A stretch of 64,000 nucleotides of DNA from Icerya purchasi (taxonomy: Eukaryota; Arthropoda; Insecta; Hemiptera; Monophlebidae): NCBI GenBank assembly GCA_039619475.1, contig CM077116.1, positions 457,621,576 to 457,685,575 on the forward strand. Reading direction: 5' to 3'. A model generated the notes under the pieces. It saw nothing but the letters and a program-made list of their open reading frames with translations, ran no database searches and was not told the origin of the DNA. This document shows, in pieces, positions 35,926 to 48,600 of this stretch. Position 1 is the stretch's first letter; every line of letters begins with the position of its first letter. Made by a program: the position numbers and the translations under genes.

Positions 35926-36104
35926 CTGAACAATATAAATTCATTCGGCCAGCAGGCTAACGTTCAGATCATACTAAATTCACGGAAACAAAACAAAATA
36001 AAAAAAAAAAAAAGAAAAAGTACGAAGACATTTTCTTGTTTTTATCTAATTATTTAAACCTTACTTATACTACTGGCTAGTCAGTATAAAGGAAGTAACT
36101 TCGT

Positions 36105-36449
36105 CCTGCAATATGGCCGCGACTGCAGAGTAGTGCCCACAATGCTCAGAGAAATTTAAGAAAACAGAAAGAAAAGGAAAATACAAATTAACATTGATCA
36201 CATCTCGCAATATGGCCGCAACTGCAGAGCAGAGCCCACAATGCTCAGATAAAATTTAAGGAAACAGAAAGTAAAAGAAAATACAAATTAACAATGATCA
36301 TATCTCGCAATATGGCCATAACCGCAGAGCAGCGTCCACAATGCTTGATGAAACAAGCTCGATAATCAACAATAACGCCAATAGAAATGGAGTAATCATA
36401 CCGCCCGGAGTAGACAAAATAAAATTAAAAAAAAAAAAAAAAAAAAAAA
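36105..36449. repeat. ~99-bp tandem repeat followed by poly-A
   Basis: The motif gcaatatggcc starts at 36108, 36207 and 36307, giving periods of 99 and 100 bp. Each unit includes gcagag..gcccacaatgc and aaacagaaag. The third unit is incomplete and runs into unique sequence ending in a ~22-base A run (about 36428-36449). The layout suggests the 3' UTR of a plus-strand retroelement, but no coding part was found with it. Another A-rich run sits at about 36000-36014. Confidence 0.7.
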
Positions 36450-38118
36450 GATTGGATTTAAATTGCAATTCCATTTCTTTTGATAAATGAGAAAAGAATA
36501 AACAATGTGTGATCACTACAAACAAGTAATTGAAAAATGCAGAATGGAGGATATAAACCGCAGCACATCAGGTGATCAAAAAGGAGAACTCTATCTGTAA
36601 ATAGGGCCTCACAACTGAATAACAAGTGGTTGATATCCTCGCGATACGCTGTGCTTACATGATCGCTACAATTTGAATGAAAATGGTTACCATCGAAAAA
36701 ATTAAGCCGCACTCTAGTATGACCTGAATGAAGTATGCAGATAGTAGTGACAAAACGTCGAATTAAGTTAGGTGGGATAGAAGTAATATTATTATACCAA
36801 GGCATACTTGGTAGAGACGATTGGACATTTTTGTATGTCTTGCCTAAACTAGGCGGACTATTAACGAAGTTCTTCCAATTAGTACAGCTGTTCCTTTTAA
36901 TCATGTCCAAAAGGTTCGTAGATGGTATAAAGGGGTATACTACTCCGTTTAATGCCGCTTTCTTAGCGCTTGATCAGATAAATCATTAAGAATGATTCCG
37001 TGATGACCAGGAATCCAACAGAATTTACTGTACCTCCTTTATCTATAATTTGTGTGTATTTAAACTTAATATCGTAGATCAGTGGGTGACAGTGATAATT
37101 AAAACTACTATAACTGAGCGCTAAGAGGCTACTAAGGCTGTCTGAGCATATTAAAGATTTTCTCTCAACATCCAATGATTCCAGTATAAAGTTACAAGCT
37201 TTATTAATAGCAAGCAGCTCAGCTGTAAAGATCGACGCCTCAGGAGAGAGTTTAAATTTAAATATTAAGTTATTATCCGCAATGAATGCAGCACCCACTC
37301 TACTGTTAGCACCCTGGAACTTAGCTCCGTCTGTGAATATTTTTAAAAAGGAAGGATATTGAGTTTCTGTTGTTTGTAAAAAATAGGAGTTTATTGCTTG
37401 GTTTGGAAGAGAATCTCTATTTAAGTTGTTGAAAAGATTTATATCTACATCAATGCTGCATAGATTAATACCATATGGTAGACTAAAATAGCCAGATGGC
37501 AGCATGGGAATAAGAGCTTCACAATATTGAATGTAAATATTGGCTCTTTTGACTAAAAGCGGCTTTTTCTATTGAACAAACCTCCATTCCTTGGATATTT
37601 TACTTATCTTATCTAATATTGATGGAAGTTGGTAATTGCAATATTTATTTAAAAATCTGCCTGCCAAAAGAGATCGTCTTATATGAAGGGGAGGGATCTT
37701 AGTCTCCATTTGGAGACTTATAGAAGGAGACGACTTAACATTTCCAGTTATAAATCTCAGTCCGAGGTTCTGCATAACATCTACTCTTCTCAAGAGTGAT
37801 TTTGAGGCCGATCCATAAAAAACTGCACCATAATCAAGTCTGGACCTAATGAATGTTTTATAAAGAAGACTTAAAGTTACTGGATCATCTCCCCCCAATG
37901 GTATTGCTAATAGCTTTCAGTCCAAGTTAATCTGGAATCCAAGTATATACCCAAATATTTAACCTGTTTAGAAAATGTAATTTTTTGATTATAAATTTTA
38001 ATATCAATGCTCTGTTGAGAATACGGTCTCAGAGTAAATAACATTACGCGCGATTTAGATGGAGACAGGTCTAAACCAATTTTTAGAAGTAGAAGGTGTC
38101 TAAGATCACGCCTATTGT
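36450..38118 (-). mobile_element. LINE (thumb + RNase H) nested in another LINE, minus strand
   Basis: Reading down from 38118: KSRVMLFTLRPYSQQ, QVKYLGIYLDSRLTW, then RSRLDYGAVFYGSASKSLLR (about 37850), IPPLHIRRSLLAGRFLNK, then RNase H (FLKIFTDGAKFQG, IFTAELLAINKACNFILES, LICSDSLSSLLAL), and a C-terminal region with ICILHSGHTRVRLNFF and EDINHLLFSCEALF near 36660. At least four frame breaks. RT palm and endonuclease are absent, so it is 5'-truncated. It lies between two plus-strand LINE pieces (35650-35925 and 38119-38846). Confidence 0.8.
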
Positions 38119-38846
38119 GAAAAAACTTTAGATGACAAATTTACATTTAAATTTCATGTAATGAACACTATTGGTAAGGTAAGGAAAATACTGGGTTTAA
38201 TGTTACAGAGCAGTTTGAATTTCAGATACATTGAAACATATTTATTCTTATTCTCTGCTTTGGTTCATTCACACTTAGAATTTGGTTCCTTGATTTGGAA
38301 TCTTACATTGGCTGATTTAGTAGATAGAATAGAAAGAGTGCCGGTAAAGTTTATAAAATACTTACTGTATAGACTTGACAAATTCAAAGGTGAGTATTTT
38401 GAATATGGAAAAACACTTAGACAATTAAACATGAACAGTCTGGAGGGGAAGAGGAAGGAGATAGCGCTTCGCTTTTTGTGTAATCTTTGTGCATGGTAAA
38501 ATAAATTGTCCCAATCTCCTAGGGAAAATATTGATTAAAGTACCCATTTCAGATGTCTGGCCAGCTCATATATCAGCAGTACAGTTTACAAGGACTCATC
38601 AGTATGCATGTTCCTCTCTATGCTCCTTAATTATACTATATAACAAACTAGAGAAGGAACATCATGAACTAGATATATTTGATAGTTGTTCAGGAGAGTG
38701 TTTAAAAATCAAGAGTTTGACAATGTAAGGCTAAGTTGTCCTATCTGCTTTTGTTGAGAATATCTGTATGTGTATAGGTGATTGTGCTGTGAAGCAATTG
38801 ACGTAAGCTGTTGCACTGGCAAATTGTAAAATAAATAAATAAATAT
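38119..38846 (+). mobile_element. LINE 3' fragment, plus strand, with (AAATA)n tail
   Basis: An open frame (38161-38499) gives HVMNTIGKVRKILGLMLQ, LVHSHLEFGSLIWNL and DRIERVPVKFIKYLLYRL, the thumb region of a LINE RT. A second frame (38489-38728) gives INCPNLLGKILIKVPISD and SGECLKIKSL, the C-terminal part. One frameshift near 38490 separates them. The element ends in a 3' UTR and a tail, gtaaaataaataaataaata, at about 38827-38846. Confidence 0.78.
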
Positions 38847-39569
38847 GTTATAAATTTGGCTTTTAAAATTATTTGAAACATTTTAATTTACCAGTCAATT
38901 CTGATTTCAAGTAGATGATTAATTTCTTATCGAATAATTATTTACTTTTTAATTAAATATTAATATTTTGTTAATAACTCGAAATAAAACTGAACTAAAT
39001 AATTTATCATCATATATGTAATGGGAATGAAAAAAATTGGTTAAAAAATACATACTATAATATATAGTTATATTTTAATCATAACTTACATTCAGCACCA
39101 ATAACAATATATTATAAATTACAAAATTAAACGTCAATATTTTTTTAAACTATATAGATAACAATGTGAACTTAATTAGTTTATGTCTTTTTCTTTTCTA
39201 TTATTACTGCAAATGTGATCGAAGTATATAAAGCGCAAAAATCTCGAAAATAAAATGACGCAATAGTTTTGTGACGTCAAGGATCCAAAAAGTGCCCTGT
39301 GAATCTTTTGAATAGTGGACGCTATTGTATTTGCAACGTAATCAAAATTATAAATTTTTCATTCGCGCTGGTTTTATAATCAATTATGATTAGATATAAT
39401 GAAAATGTGTGCAGGTGTGAATTTTACAAAACGTGTAAGCATGATTTTTAGAGTTGTTTTGTAAATCCATTTTTATGTTTATTAGTTAGTTTCTGTGAGA
39501 GTAGAACACTGTATTTTTATGATCATTATTTTTTGTTAAGTTAACGAATAACTTATTTATCTGTAGATA
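38847..39569. other. Upstream region of ENOPH1
   Basis: Mostly AT-rich. The last 350 bases include a CRE palindrome and a related site (annotated separately) and probably hold the promoter and 5' UTR. No TATA box or transcription start could be fixed. Confidence 0.5.
39255..39279. promoter_or_regulatory. CRE plus ATF/C-EBP-like site upstream of ENOPH1
   Basis: A perfect cAMP-response element palindrome TGACGTCA lies at 39272-39279, and ATGACGCAAT lies 7 bp before it at 39255-39264. Both are bZIP-type (CREB/ATF, ATF4-C/EBP-like) motifs about 300 bp before the ENOPH1 start codon. Functional use is inference. Confidence 0.45.
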
Positions 39570-39665
39570 ATGTCGCAGTCAACGCTTTGTATGAGTTCCA
39601 AAATAAATCTTTCAACTGCTTTATTTGATGTAGAAGGAACAACAACCTCTATTTCATTTGTTCGA
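39570..39665 (+). CDS. ENOPH1: ENOPH1 coding exon 1
   Basis: ATG at 39570, 32 codons (MSQSTLCMSSKIN ... SISFVR), donor gtaaga at 39666, phase 0. Carries the HAD nucleophile motif DVEGTT. A second in-frame Met at codon 8 is an alternative start. Confidence 0.9.
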
Positions 39666-42600
39666 GTAAGACTTTCGTATTGTTGATAATACTAAAGGAA
39701 TTCATTTTTGTAGTATCTGGGTCTGTAAACATTATTTATATTTTAATGGTAAAAAACGTATTCTTTTTATGAAAATCAGTACGACTTATATGTTAGAAAC
39801 AAGTAAATGGGTATTGCAGTCATTTTAACAACTTTGTTACCTCTTTAAGGGATTATGACAAAAATTGTTTTAGTTCATGTTTTAAAAACTTACAATTGAA
39901 GTGAACCAAAAATTATAACAGGAAATGAAAGAATTGAAACCAATTGTTCGAATAAGTATTTTAAATAAATTTTAAAGAATATTCTTATTGTATTTTTTGT
40001 TCCGTTAAATTGCTATTATAAAGATGACATTTATAAATTATTAGTTATCTTGTGACATTCTTTAATCGCAATTTAACTGAGTGAAAAAATTAAAAAATAA
40101 TTGAATAAAAATTTACTTCATTATTAAGTATAAAAACTTGTATCACCAACGTTCTAACTTACGGTGAAGGATATATTGAATTTATCTAATTTGTTGTTAA
40201 AACATCTTGTAAATCTGAAAACAATTTTTTGCGGGTTTTCATAAATTATTGATATCTTTCTATTTTGTGAAAACAAAATACCGCTTTGTCCAAAAAATTT
40301 AGATTTCAATTATTAATAAAATAATGGAAGTAAACACCAACCATAGGGAACATTAAATTTAAAAATTTTAAAAACACGATCCATATTTACTGTGATGAAT
40401 AATAATTGTTCAATCTAAAATTAGTAGCTGTTTTAAAATTTTCACTGATTAGTGAAGTATTATATTCAGCTACTATGTTTTAATAAAAGTGTTCAAAGCA
40501 AACTTTTGTTTTCATTGTTGATTCTTATTCTACTACAAAAATATTGTTTTATTTATTGATTTTTACTGACATTATTTTATGAGCTAACGAGTGCTCGCGG
40601 GAATTTTTTTCTCCGAGAGGTGAAATAAAATTAAAAGTGTTTTTAACTATCTAATCTACTCTATCGGAAATAGACAATATTGTCAGTTTTTATATTAACT
40701 TTAAATAAGTCTTTAATAACGTTAGTAATCTTCGATCAGCCATCGTTTATTTAACGGGAATCACGTGCTTGGTTTCACTGAAATTGAATTTTAGACTTTA
40801 TCAACGATTAAATGATATATGAATCAGTATTTATGTACGAGTCCATTTATAGTTGTGTAGATATGTTGTACTGATATTTCTTTTATTCATGGGTGTCTTA
40901 TTCAATAGCTTCCATATAAAAAGGATAAAATGCAAGCTGGCTACACTTATTTTAATTTTTATATTCGACAGTTACTATTCGAATCAGGCGCTTTAGTTGA
41001 GTGTTAATATAGATGTAGAATTATAGCCTTATTTTTGTATAAATTTTGGATTATTTAGAGCTGTTTTCAGTATTTTAGGTTTTGAAAGTAATGACTAATC
41101 TATGAACGGTATAATAACGTTACAACTTAAACTACTTTAAATATAAACAAAAAGTTACTTATTTTTTTCGTCCCTTTTCTTGATTCACATTAGATCTATG
41201 GTGTGCGACAGCTGTTGTGTACATTTGTACGCCTTTTTACTTTTGCCACCACAAATGTTGATTTAATAATTTAATTTGAAATATATTATTGTGGGTGTAA
41301 ATAAAGAGATTAGGTAAGGCTTTCGTGTCTTTTTCAAAAGTTTAGATGCTTCTGCAATTCGTAGTGGTTTTTCATTTTTTTTTTTTTTTTGATTTTGAAT
41401 GCCTCATTATTTATTTACTACATGTCACTGCAAAATAAATATGAAATATAATATTGCTTCTCACTACCATTAAAGAACATTTGATATTTCTGTTGTGGTT
41501 CAATATTTAAAAGTTATTGATAATTCGTAAATATTTTGATTTTTGTATGGATAAAGAAGTGTTTCTCTTCTATGAAGTCTTAAATTCCCAAGTGGTCTTA
41601 TTGAACAACAGTCTATCTTTTTACAATTTCTGTATAATGCGGTCAATTTTTTCGTATTCTATATTTTCGCACATTTACCCTTTTTGTTTTCCAATATTTT
41701 CCATTTTTTGTTTCAAGTTTATACTTCATTGTGTGTACTCATGTTTACTCTCAAAAGATGTAATTGATTTAAATTAGCCAGGAGTTTGCTAAACTCTTCT
41801 TAATTATGCGAATAACGTAACGTATATAGTTTAGAAGAAAGGAAAATTAATTTGACGGAAGAATTTTTCAACGAAATTTCTATTAAAAAAGTGAACTTGA
41901 GATTTTAAAAGAAATTTTATGATTGCTACAGTAAAGACTAAACTCATATAGATGATTCAAGTAAAGGATATATCGTAAAATTTGGTTTAGGCTTTCGGAT
42001 GATGTAAGATTTAATGAAAAATTTAATAAGGTCTATAGTAGCGACAAAGTTATGAGATACGTTTTTTTTTTTTTTTTTTAGTCTGAAAAATCACAGATGT
42101 ACATATTAAATAAATGATAATGATATAAACAAATTCCAAGGCTTTTACAGCCTATGTTCAGTGTTCAGATTATATTGTTTATTTAAATATTTTTTCGATA
42201 ATTATTGCATCGTCAGTTTTTATTACAGGAAACTCTGTTCTCATATGTCAAGGAAAATCTAAATGAATACATAGTCAGCCATTGGAATGATGATGAATTT
42301 AAGGAAGTTTTATCTTTATTAATTTCTCAGGTATGTATATTAATGAATTTGTTAAAATTACAAATATGTGGAGAACGTTCTAAAAGTAATGTATCTAAAT
42401 CCTTTGTTAAAAATCAGAGACAAACTATAAAAATTTGGAATCTTATAATTAAATACTATTCCAATTGAATTATTTTTCAACATAATCGTCCCCATGATCC
42501 AAGTACTGAAACACCTTTATAATTTCTCGATCCTTATTACGTAGAAGTACTCAAATTTTGTTGGACGAATTTCTCGATATTTTGTTGGATTCTGCACCGT

Positions 42601-45600
42601 TTGCGAACCGCAAAGTCATTGAATGCCAAATCAGGCGGTAAGGCGGTTACTGGAAAACAGCCTGTTCTAATTTTTAAGGTAGTTTTATTCTAGATTGACT
42701 TTCGTTATATGCGATTTTACATTAATATTATTTTATTCTCTGTATTATCGCGAAATTTCGTTTATTTCCTTCGAATGAAAGCGCATAGTTCTTTTAAAAT
42801 CATGCAGTAATTATAAGCTCGACATGCATGTAATGAGAAGTATGCTTTCATTATTTTAAAATACTAAAAGACTGTTACTGAATTTTTCTACTTTTTCTTT
42901 TTTTTTTTTTTCCCGTACGAAAACATCTGTCATCGTTGGAATTAATGAAGGGATGTGTAACAATTCTGTTTAATAATTACGGAAACCGATTGCATCTCGA
43001 AAACTGCTCAAGTCATAGGAAATTCTTCATCCAACGTGTGCTTCGTGTTTATTTCGAAGTTTTCACGGTCTAGTCGTATACTTAAATATATTATATTGTC
43101 GTAAGTTTTAACGTCCGGAGTATCATTTAAACGATGTTCGAGTCATGCTTTTGGAATATCTGCTTATATAATGTTTAGGAGGAGTGAAAATAATACTGAC
43201 TGTGGAAAGTTATGAAAGATCATTTCAGTTATTATTATTGATGATATGATGATACACGGTAATTAGAAGTTGTGGACCGGGAAAAACAAACTTTTTTCTA
43301 AAACTACAAAACCAGTATTTTATTCATTTCTAAATGGCGCTTAATAATATACCTTTTAAGTAAAGTTATAAAATATGCCGTGTCTATTTTTGATAATTCG
43401 AAATTGATAATTTTAAATATGGAAATAAAAAAACAACGAATATGCTGAACTTTGAGTTAATTTAATTCACATTTATTCAAAAGTATTTGTCCACTGATTA
43501 TAATTTAAATAACATAGGTACTATATCTATCTCACGTATCCGCAGTTTTTATTTGAGGTTTCGAAACCTCATGTTTACATTACTAAAACTTTGCCATTAG
43601 CGAAGCATATTATGCTATTACCTTAAGTTTCTATTCTTTAGTTCGATTATTCGGCATGTGCTTGAAAGTTTATTCCGTATAGACATTAAACAAGTTAGTC
43701 AAGTATGATGTTTTTCATGCGCTGAGGATTCCGTATATGAAGTTAACGATAACTATAATTTACATTCACATAATACTAAATTTAAAATAAAGAAATTTAC
43801 GCCGCAAAGAGGGAGAGACAGGTAAATTTTTACGATTTTTTGAAATTGTCACTACCTTCGAAAATTTCGTTGAGAAAATATGAAATATAGGTTCGTTCCC
43901 GGCAAATAGCGATCTTTCCAACAATTTTTTCCGAAATCTCGAGCTTTCGGCGTCCCAAAGGCGTGAATATAAAGTTGTAAGCTTGACTATATTTTTTTCC
44001 TATAAGCGGTCCCTTATGCATATGTTTGAGATACGTTTTGGTTTCCCCAACGTTTTTACTCGGGCTATAACTTACGTGAACTTCCTTTATTTGTTGTTTT
44101 TGGCCCTAAGGAGAGGGGGTTAAATAATTTTTTAACCGGAATTTTTTGATTTTATGAAAGGACTTCTGCATTTTGTTCTATATTTCGAATTTCACTTTTA
44201 GAGGGTTATTTAGTGATAAGTTATGCATTTTTAAGTGATTTTTTAGGTCGTTTTAAATTCCATATTGTATATTTTTACCGATTTTTTTGTGTTTTTTGCC
44301 GCCCAATGTAATCGGTTAGCTTGAAATTGTAGATTGTATTAAAGAGAATTTTAACTGTAGTTTATGATCCAATTTTGAAGTTTATAAGTTAAACCGTTCG
44401 TGAGTTATTGATTTTTATGTGATATCTTTGTCGTTTCTAAACTACCTTATTAGGATTTTGTATATTATGTATGTACGGAATCTAAAATGCAAACGACCTT
44501 CAATGACTACCTGAGTTTACAACTTGTTGTTAGATTTTTAAAATAAACAAGTGTAATTTTGAGTTTATGATATTTAAAGGAATAAAAATGTTCTCCGAAG
44601 AAGTGAATAAAGGTAAAAATAATTTCGAGAAAATTATTATCATTAATGAAAGATGACAACGGTTATTTTTAATTAAATTTTTATAGTAAAAAAAATGTAA
44701 AAACAACGGAATTTTATAATCAAACAGGCTAAGGAAGATGTTGAAAATAAAGTAGAAGGCGCTGTTCCTATTATTGAAAATGACAAAGATAGTGTATTTA
44801 AGAATATCATGTGGCAGATGAATGCAAAACAATCAAATCCACCGCTAAAATTGATGCAAGGTCACGTTATGAGGTTGGGCTACAAAACTGGTAAACTTAT
44901 TGGACAGTGAGTAATATTTAAGTTCCTTCGAGAGTAATAATTAAATATAGTAGATTTTTTTTTCTATTTTAAGTTATTGTTTAATGATAAGACAGTAGTG
45001 CTGATTTCTTTGCGTCTAACTTAATTTTTATCATGTACCACCAAAGCAATGGGAAAAAGTTACAATGAAAACTTTAATAGTTATAATACTAAAAACGGCT
45101 GTTTGAAACATAATTAGCTCTGATATATTATTAGATCATTATCTAAATTGATTAGAACTAAAGTTAAAATATATAACAAAATTTCTTTTGAGAAAAATGT
45201 CATTTTTAAAACTTGTTCTAATAATGAAAAACAATTATGTGAAAACGAAATTCGTATTGAGAATAGTAATCGGAATAAAAATTAATTTTATTGTTTAATC
45301 GGTTGCTTCGCTCGCGCGAATTCGCCTATTTCGCTGTGGCTTTAGTATAATAAATTATAAAATAATTTTTCGTTTTTTTCTTTATTAATTAAGTTTTCTA
45401 CATTTCATTATTTTCGGATATTTCAAATTAAAGTTTAATTTCCAAATGAAGAGAAATATTTTTATTTGATGATAAGATTGTGGTTAAAAAAGGTATGTCA
45501 TTTTAAAACTGTTTTTTTTATTGTTTGAAAACTGTGTTAATATATTTCCGTCATTAATAATTTCTTCAACGGCATACATTTTAAGCCAACATATTTAGTC

Positions 45601-48600
45601 CGATCGTTCTAGCCACTCGGTCATCGTAGACTTTTAATGCTTAACAACATTGATTTGTTATATTTTTTTGTATGTATATAACGTGTTAATTAATGTACTA
45701 TTAGTACACAAAAATGAATAGGATATGTTTTTTTTTTTGTTTTGGAGATCCAAGCTATATTTTGTTTAAGTAAAAATGAAAATTTTACATCTTTTAGTTG
45801 GAATTTTTGATTAGTCAAAAAAAAGATAATTGACTTCTGTATTTAAGGGCAATAGCTTTTCTAGATTTCATCAATAAGAGGTAGTATGAATTTTTTTATA
45901 AAATTGATATAGTTTTTAATTAGTTTCATGAAATTGTATAGGCCGAAATAACAATTTGAGCACCCATTTTCTAATATTCCAAAAAAATTAATTTTTCTTT
46001 TCTTTGACTGATCACTCATTCAGTTCTCATATTTATTCCTTATATATGCATACACTTTGGTTTTCTGTCTTTTCATTTTGTTTGCTTTTGGTAAGTATTC
46101 TTTCTTTAAAAAGGACATTATTACGTATTAAGTGTCGTTATTACCCGGCTATTTTATTTTCATCTGAACTATTCTGCGTTAAAATAATTACTTAATAAAA
46201 CCATTATGAAGTTATGTTAATTTTCTTAAATAGTTACACTGTGGAATTAAAATTTCAAATAAATTTTGAAACTGACATGTAAATTTATCAGTTACCGTTT
46301 AATTCTGTACAATTCAATTAGAATTTTCCATGTATTTTTTGAATTGTTTTTGCATTAAGAGTTCATTTTGTAAGTTTTTTGATGCTGTAAACAAATTTTG
46401 CTTATTTTGAACTTATTGGGTCTTTTTCTGCTAATTATCTGGAAAAAATTACTTTTTTTTTTAAAAAAGATTTTTAATATACTAATTTAATTCTGACAAA
46501 CCTCTTATATCTGCTACGGATTGTAACGAAAATCGTTAAAGTAGAGCTTGTTATGTGTACTGACAGATGTTATGATTGAACTAAAAATAAACAAACTGTT
46601 AAAATTTAATTGTTAAATATATTCAGATTTTTCAGTAAACGACTGGAAGTCATATAAAATACAACTACACTTAATTACATTAAGCCATTATATAATTTAA
46701 GAACGAAATGATAAGCATGGCATTCGGTTTTGCTGTTTTTCTAAATTTCTTGAAAAAACTGCTTCAATCGTGGAACCTTATTTAAATAAAAACTTTCGTT
46801 TCGCGATGTTTATTTTTTAGTTTATAATTTTGTAACGAAGGTGAACCAATGATTCTGTCATTTCTTGCGTGACCGCAATGCGGTTACATTGTAAGGAGAA
46901 TCATCAATGATATTATTATTCGGCGAGATCGTATTTCTTCGTTTACTTATTTATCTGTTAATCATTATGTGCCTGTGTGAATGTTAATTATTCCTCTTTT
47001 ACCGCAGTGTACATGTTGAAGTAGTCGCGCAACAGCCGCTCGCAGTGCTTGTCTAAAAAGAGACAGCCAGGTCGTTTATATATTCAGCTCTCTCGTGTAT
47101 CGAATACATCCGCACTAGTACGATTTTGATTCGCGTGCAGCCCTATAACATATTGGCAACAGTGAAAGTAATATTTCGTTAGCTCATAACGTTGCTCCTT
47201 GGTAAAATACTTAGAACGTGCCTGAAGTAGTTTTACTTTAAAAAGTCTACTTAATGATCTGTTATAAGGCAACGTTATCCGATTTGTAGCGTAAAGTAAT
47301 ATTTATTTATGACGATTGTAATTTAGTTTTTATAAAATGTTTTTAATTAATCGTTTTTTGGTGTTTTTTTTTTTTTTAAGCGTTTATAAAGATGCAGCTT
47401 ATATAATACGTGTATCGTTCACTGCGGGTTTTAAAGTTTGTTCATATTCTTCCGGTAGTGTATTGGCCCAAAAACTACTCTTTGAAAACAGTACGGAAGG
47501 TAATTTATCCAAGGTACGTGCGTAAGTTTAAATAAATTTTATCCGTATGATATAATTAAAAGTATCTGAATATTCAGTGAGCCGCTGGTTAAACAGGAGA
47601 ACATGATAAATTATTGCAAATAATGAAGAGAAGAAAAAATAAAAATTTATTAAAAACTTTTGTCTATGTATGTATGTAATGGTAAACGCAATAATATGTT
47701 GTCGAAAATACTATTAAGAAACCGGAAAAAAAGGGCTTATTTTCACATATATCAGAATTAGATTAAAAAGCTAGAAAACTCAGTTATTTTCGGGCAAAAT
47801 TTGGAACCAGTGCTAAATTGCAACATATAAACAGCAAACGGTTTGTCATTCGTCGAAATGAAACATGTAAAATACTCGTACTGATGGAACAGCCCATGGG
47901 GGTTCAATGGTACTAGTTAAAAACCCTACATGCTTACCAGATAACTGCAGTAAACGTTGCAACAAGAAAGGGCTGTTTAACAGTGGCTGCTATATATTGC
48001 TAACGGGATTTAATATACCAGAAAGTGAATACAAAGCAATATTTCAAGGGCTTGGTATGAGGTTCATTTGTGGAGAAGACTTCAACTGCAAACTGCCTGG
48101 AGTGGCTGAGGCAGAAGGATATTAAAAGAATCATGGCTTTAGAGAACATATCCTTTCAAGAAGCGGCCAAGTTGGAATCCTCTAGCGTCGTTACCCAAGC
48201 CTTTTCTAATCGTGCTGCAGCAGCCCTTTCTTTTTCTCAAGCCTCTTCTACGAAAAGTACTCAATGCCTGACAATTAAGTAATGAGACTGATTTTTTCCC
48301 CGCGCTTGTGGTAATACTGCGATCTGAATTTTATACATGACAGTCTGGTATTCTTGCCCCATCGATAACCGTGTTTGCGACCCTCATGCGATCATTAGTT
48401 CTCTAGCTGTGTCGTGTTTTATGCAAGTGTATTAGTGATGCTTGTTACGAAAAGGAGAAGCAAAATTTCGAGCAAAAACTTTGTGTTAGATTGGACGATT
48501 ACGCGACTGAAACGTACGGTAAATTGCTAAAAGTGCATGATAGTGATTTTATGAGTCGTGCCCAAGTGTTTCGTTGGCGTAAAGAATTTAAAAACGATCG

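Noticed and set aside
36298..36525. 75-codon minus frame spanning the tandem repeat and A-run
   Set aside because: Translates a poly-T run and repeat sequence; not a gene.
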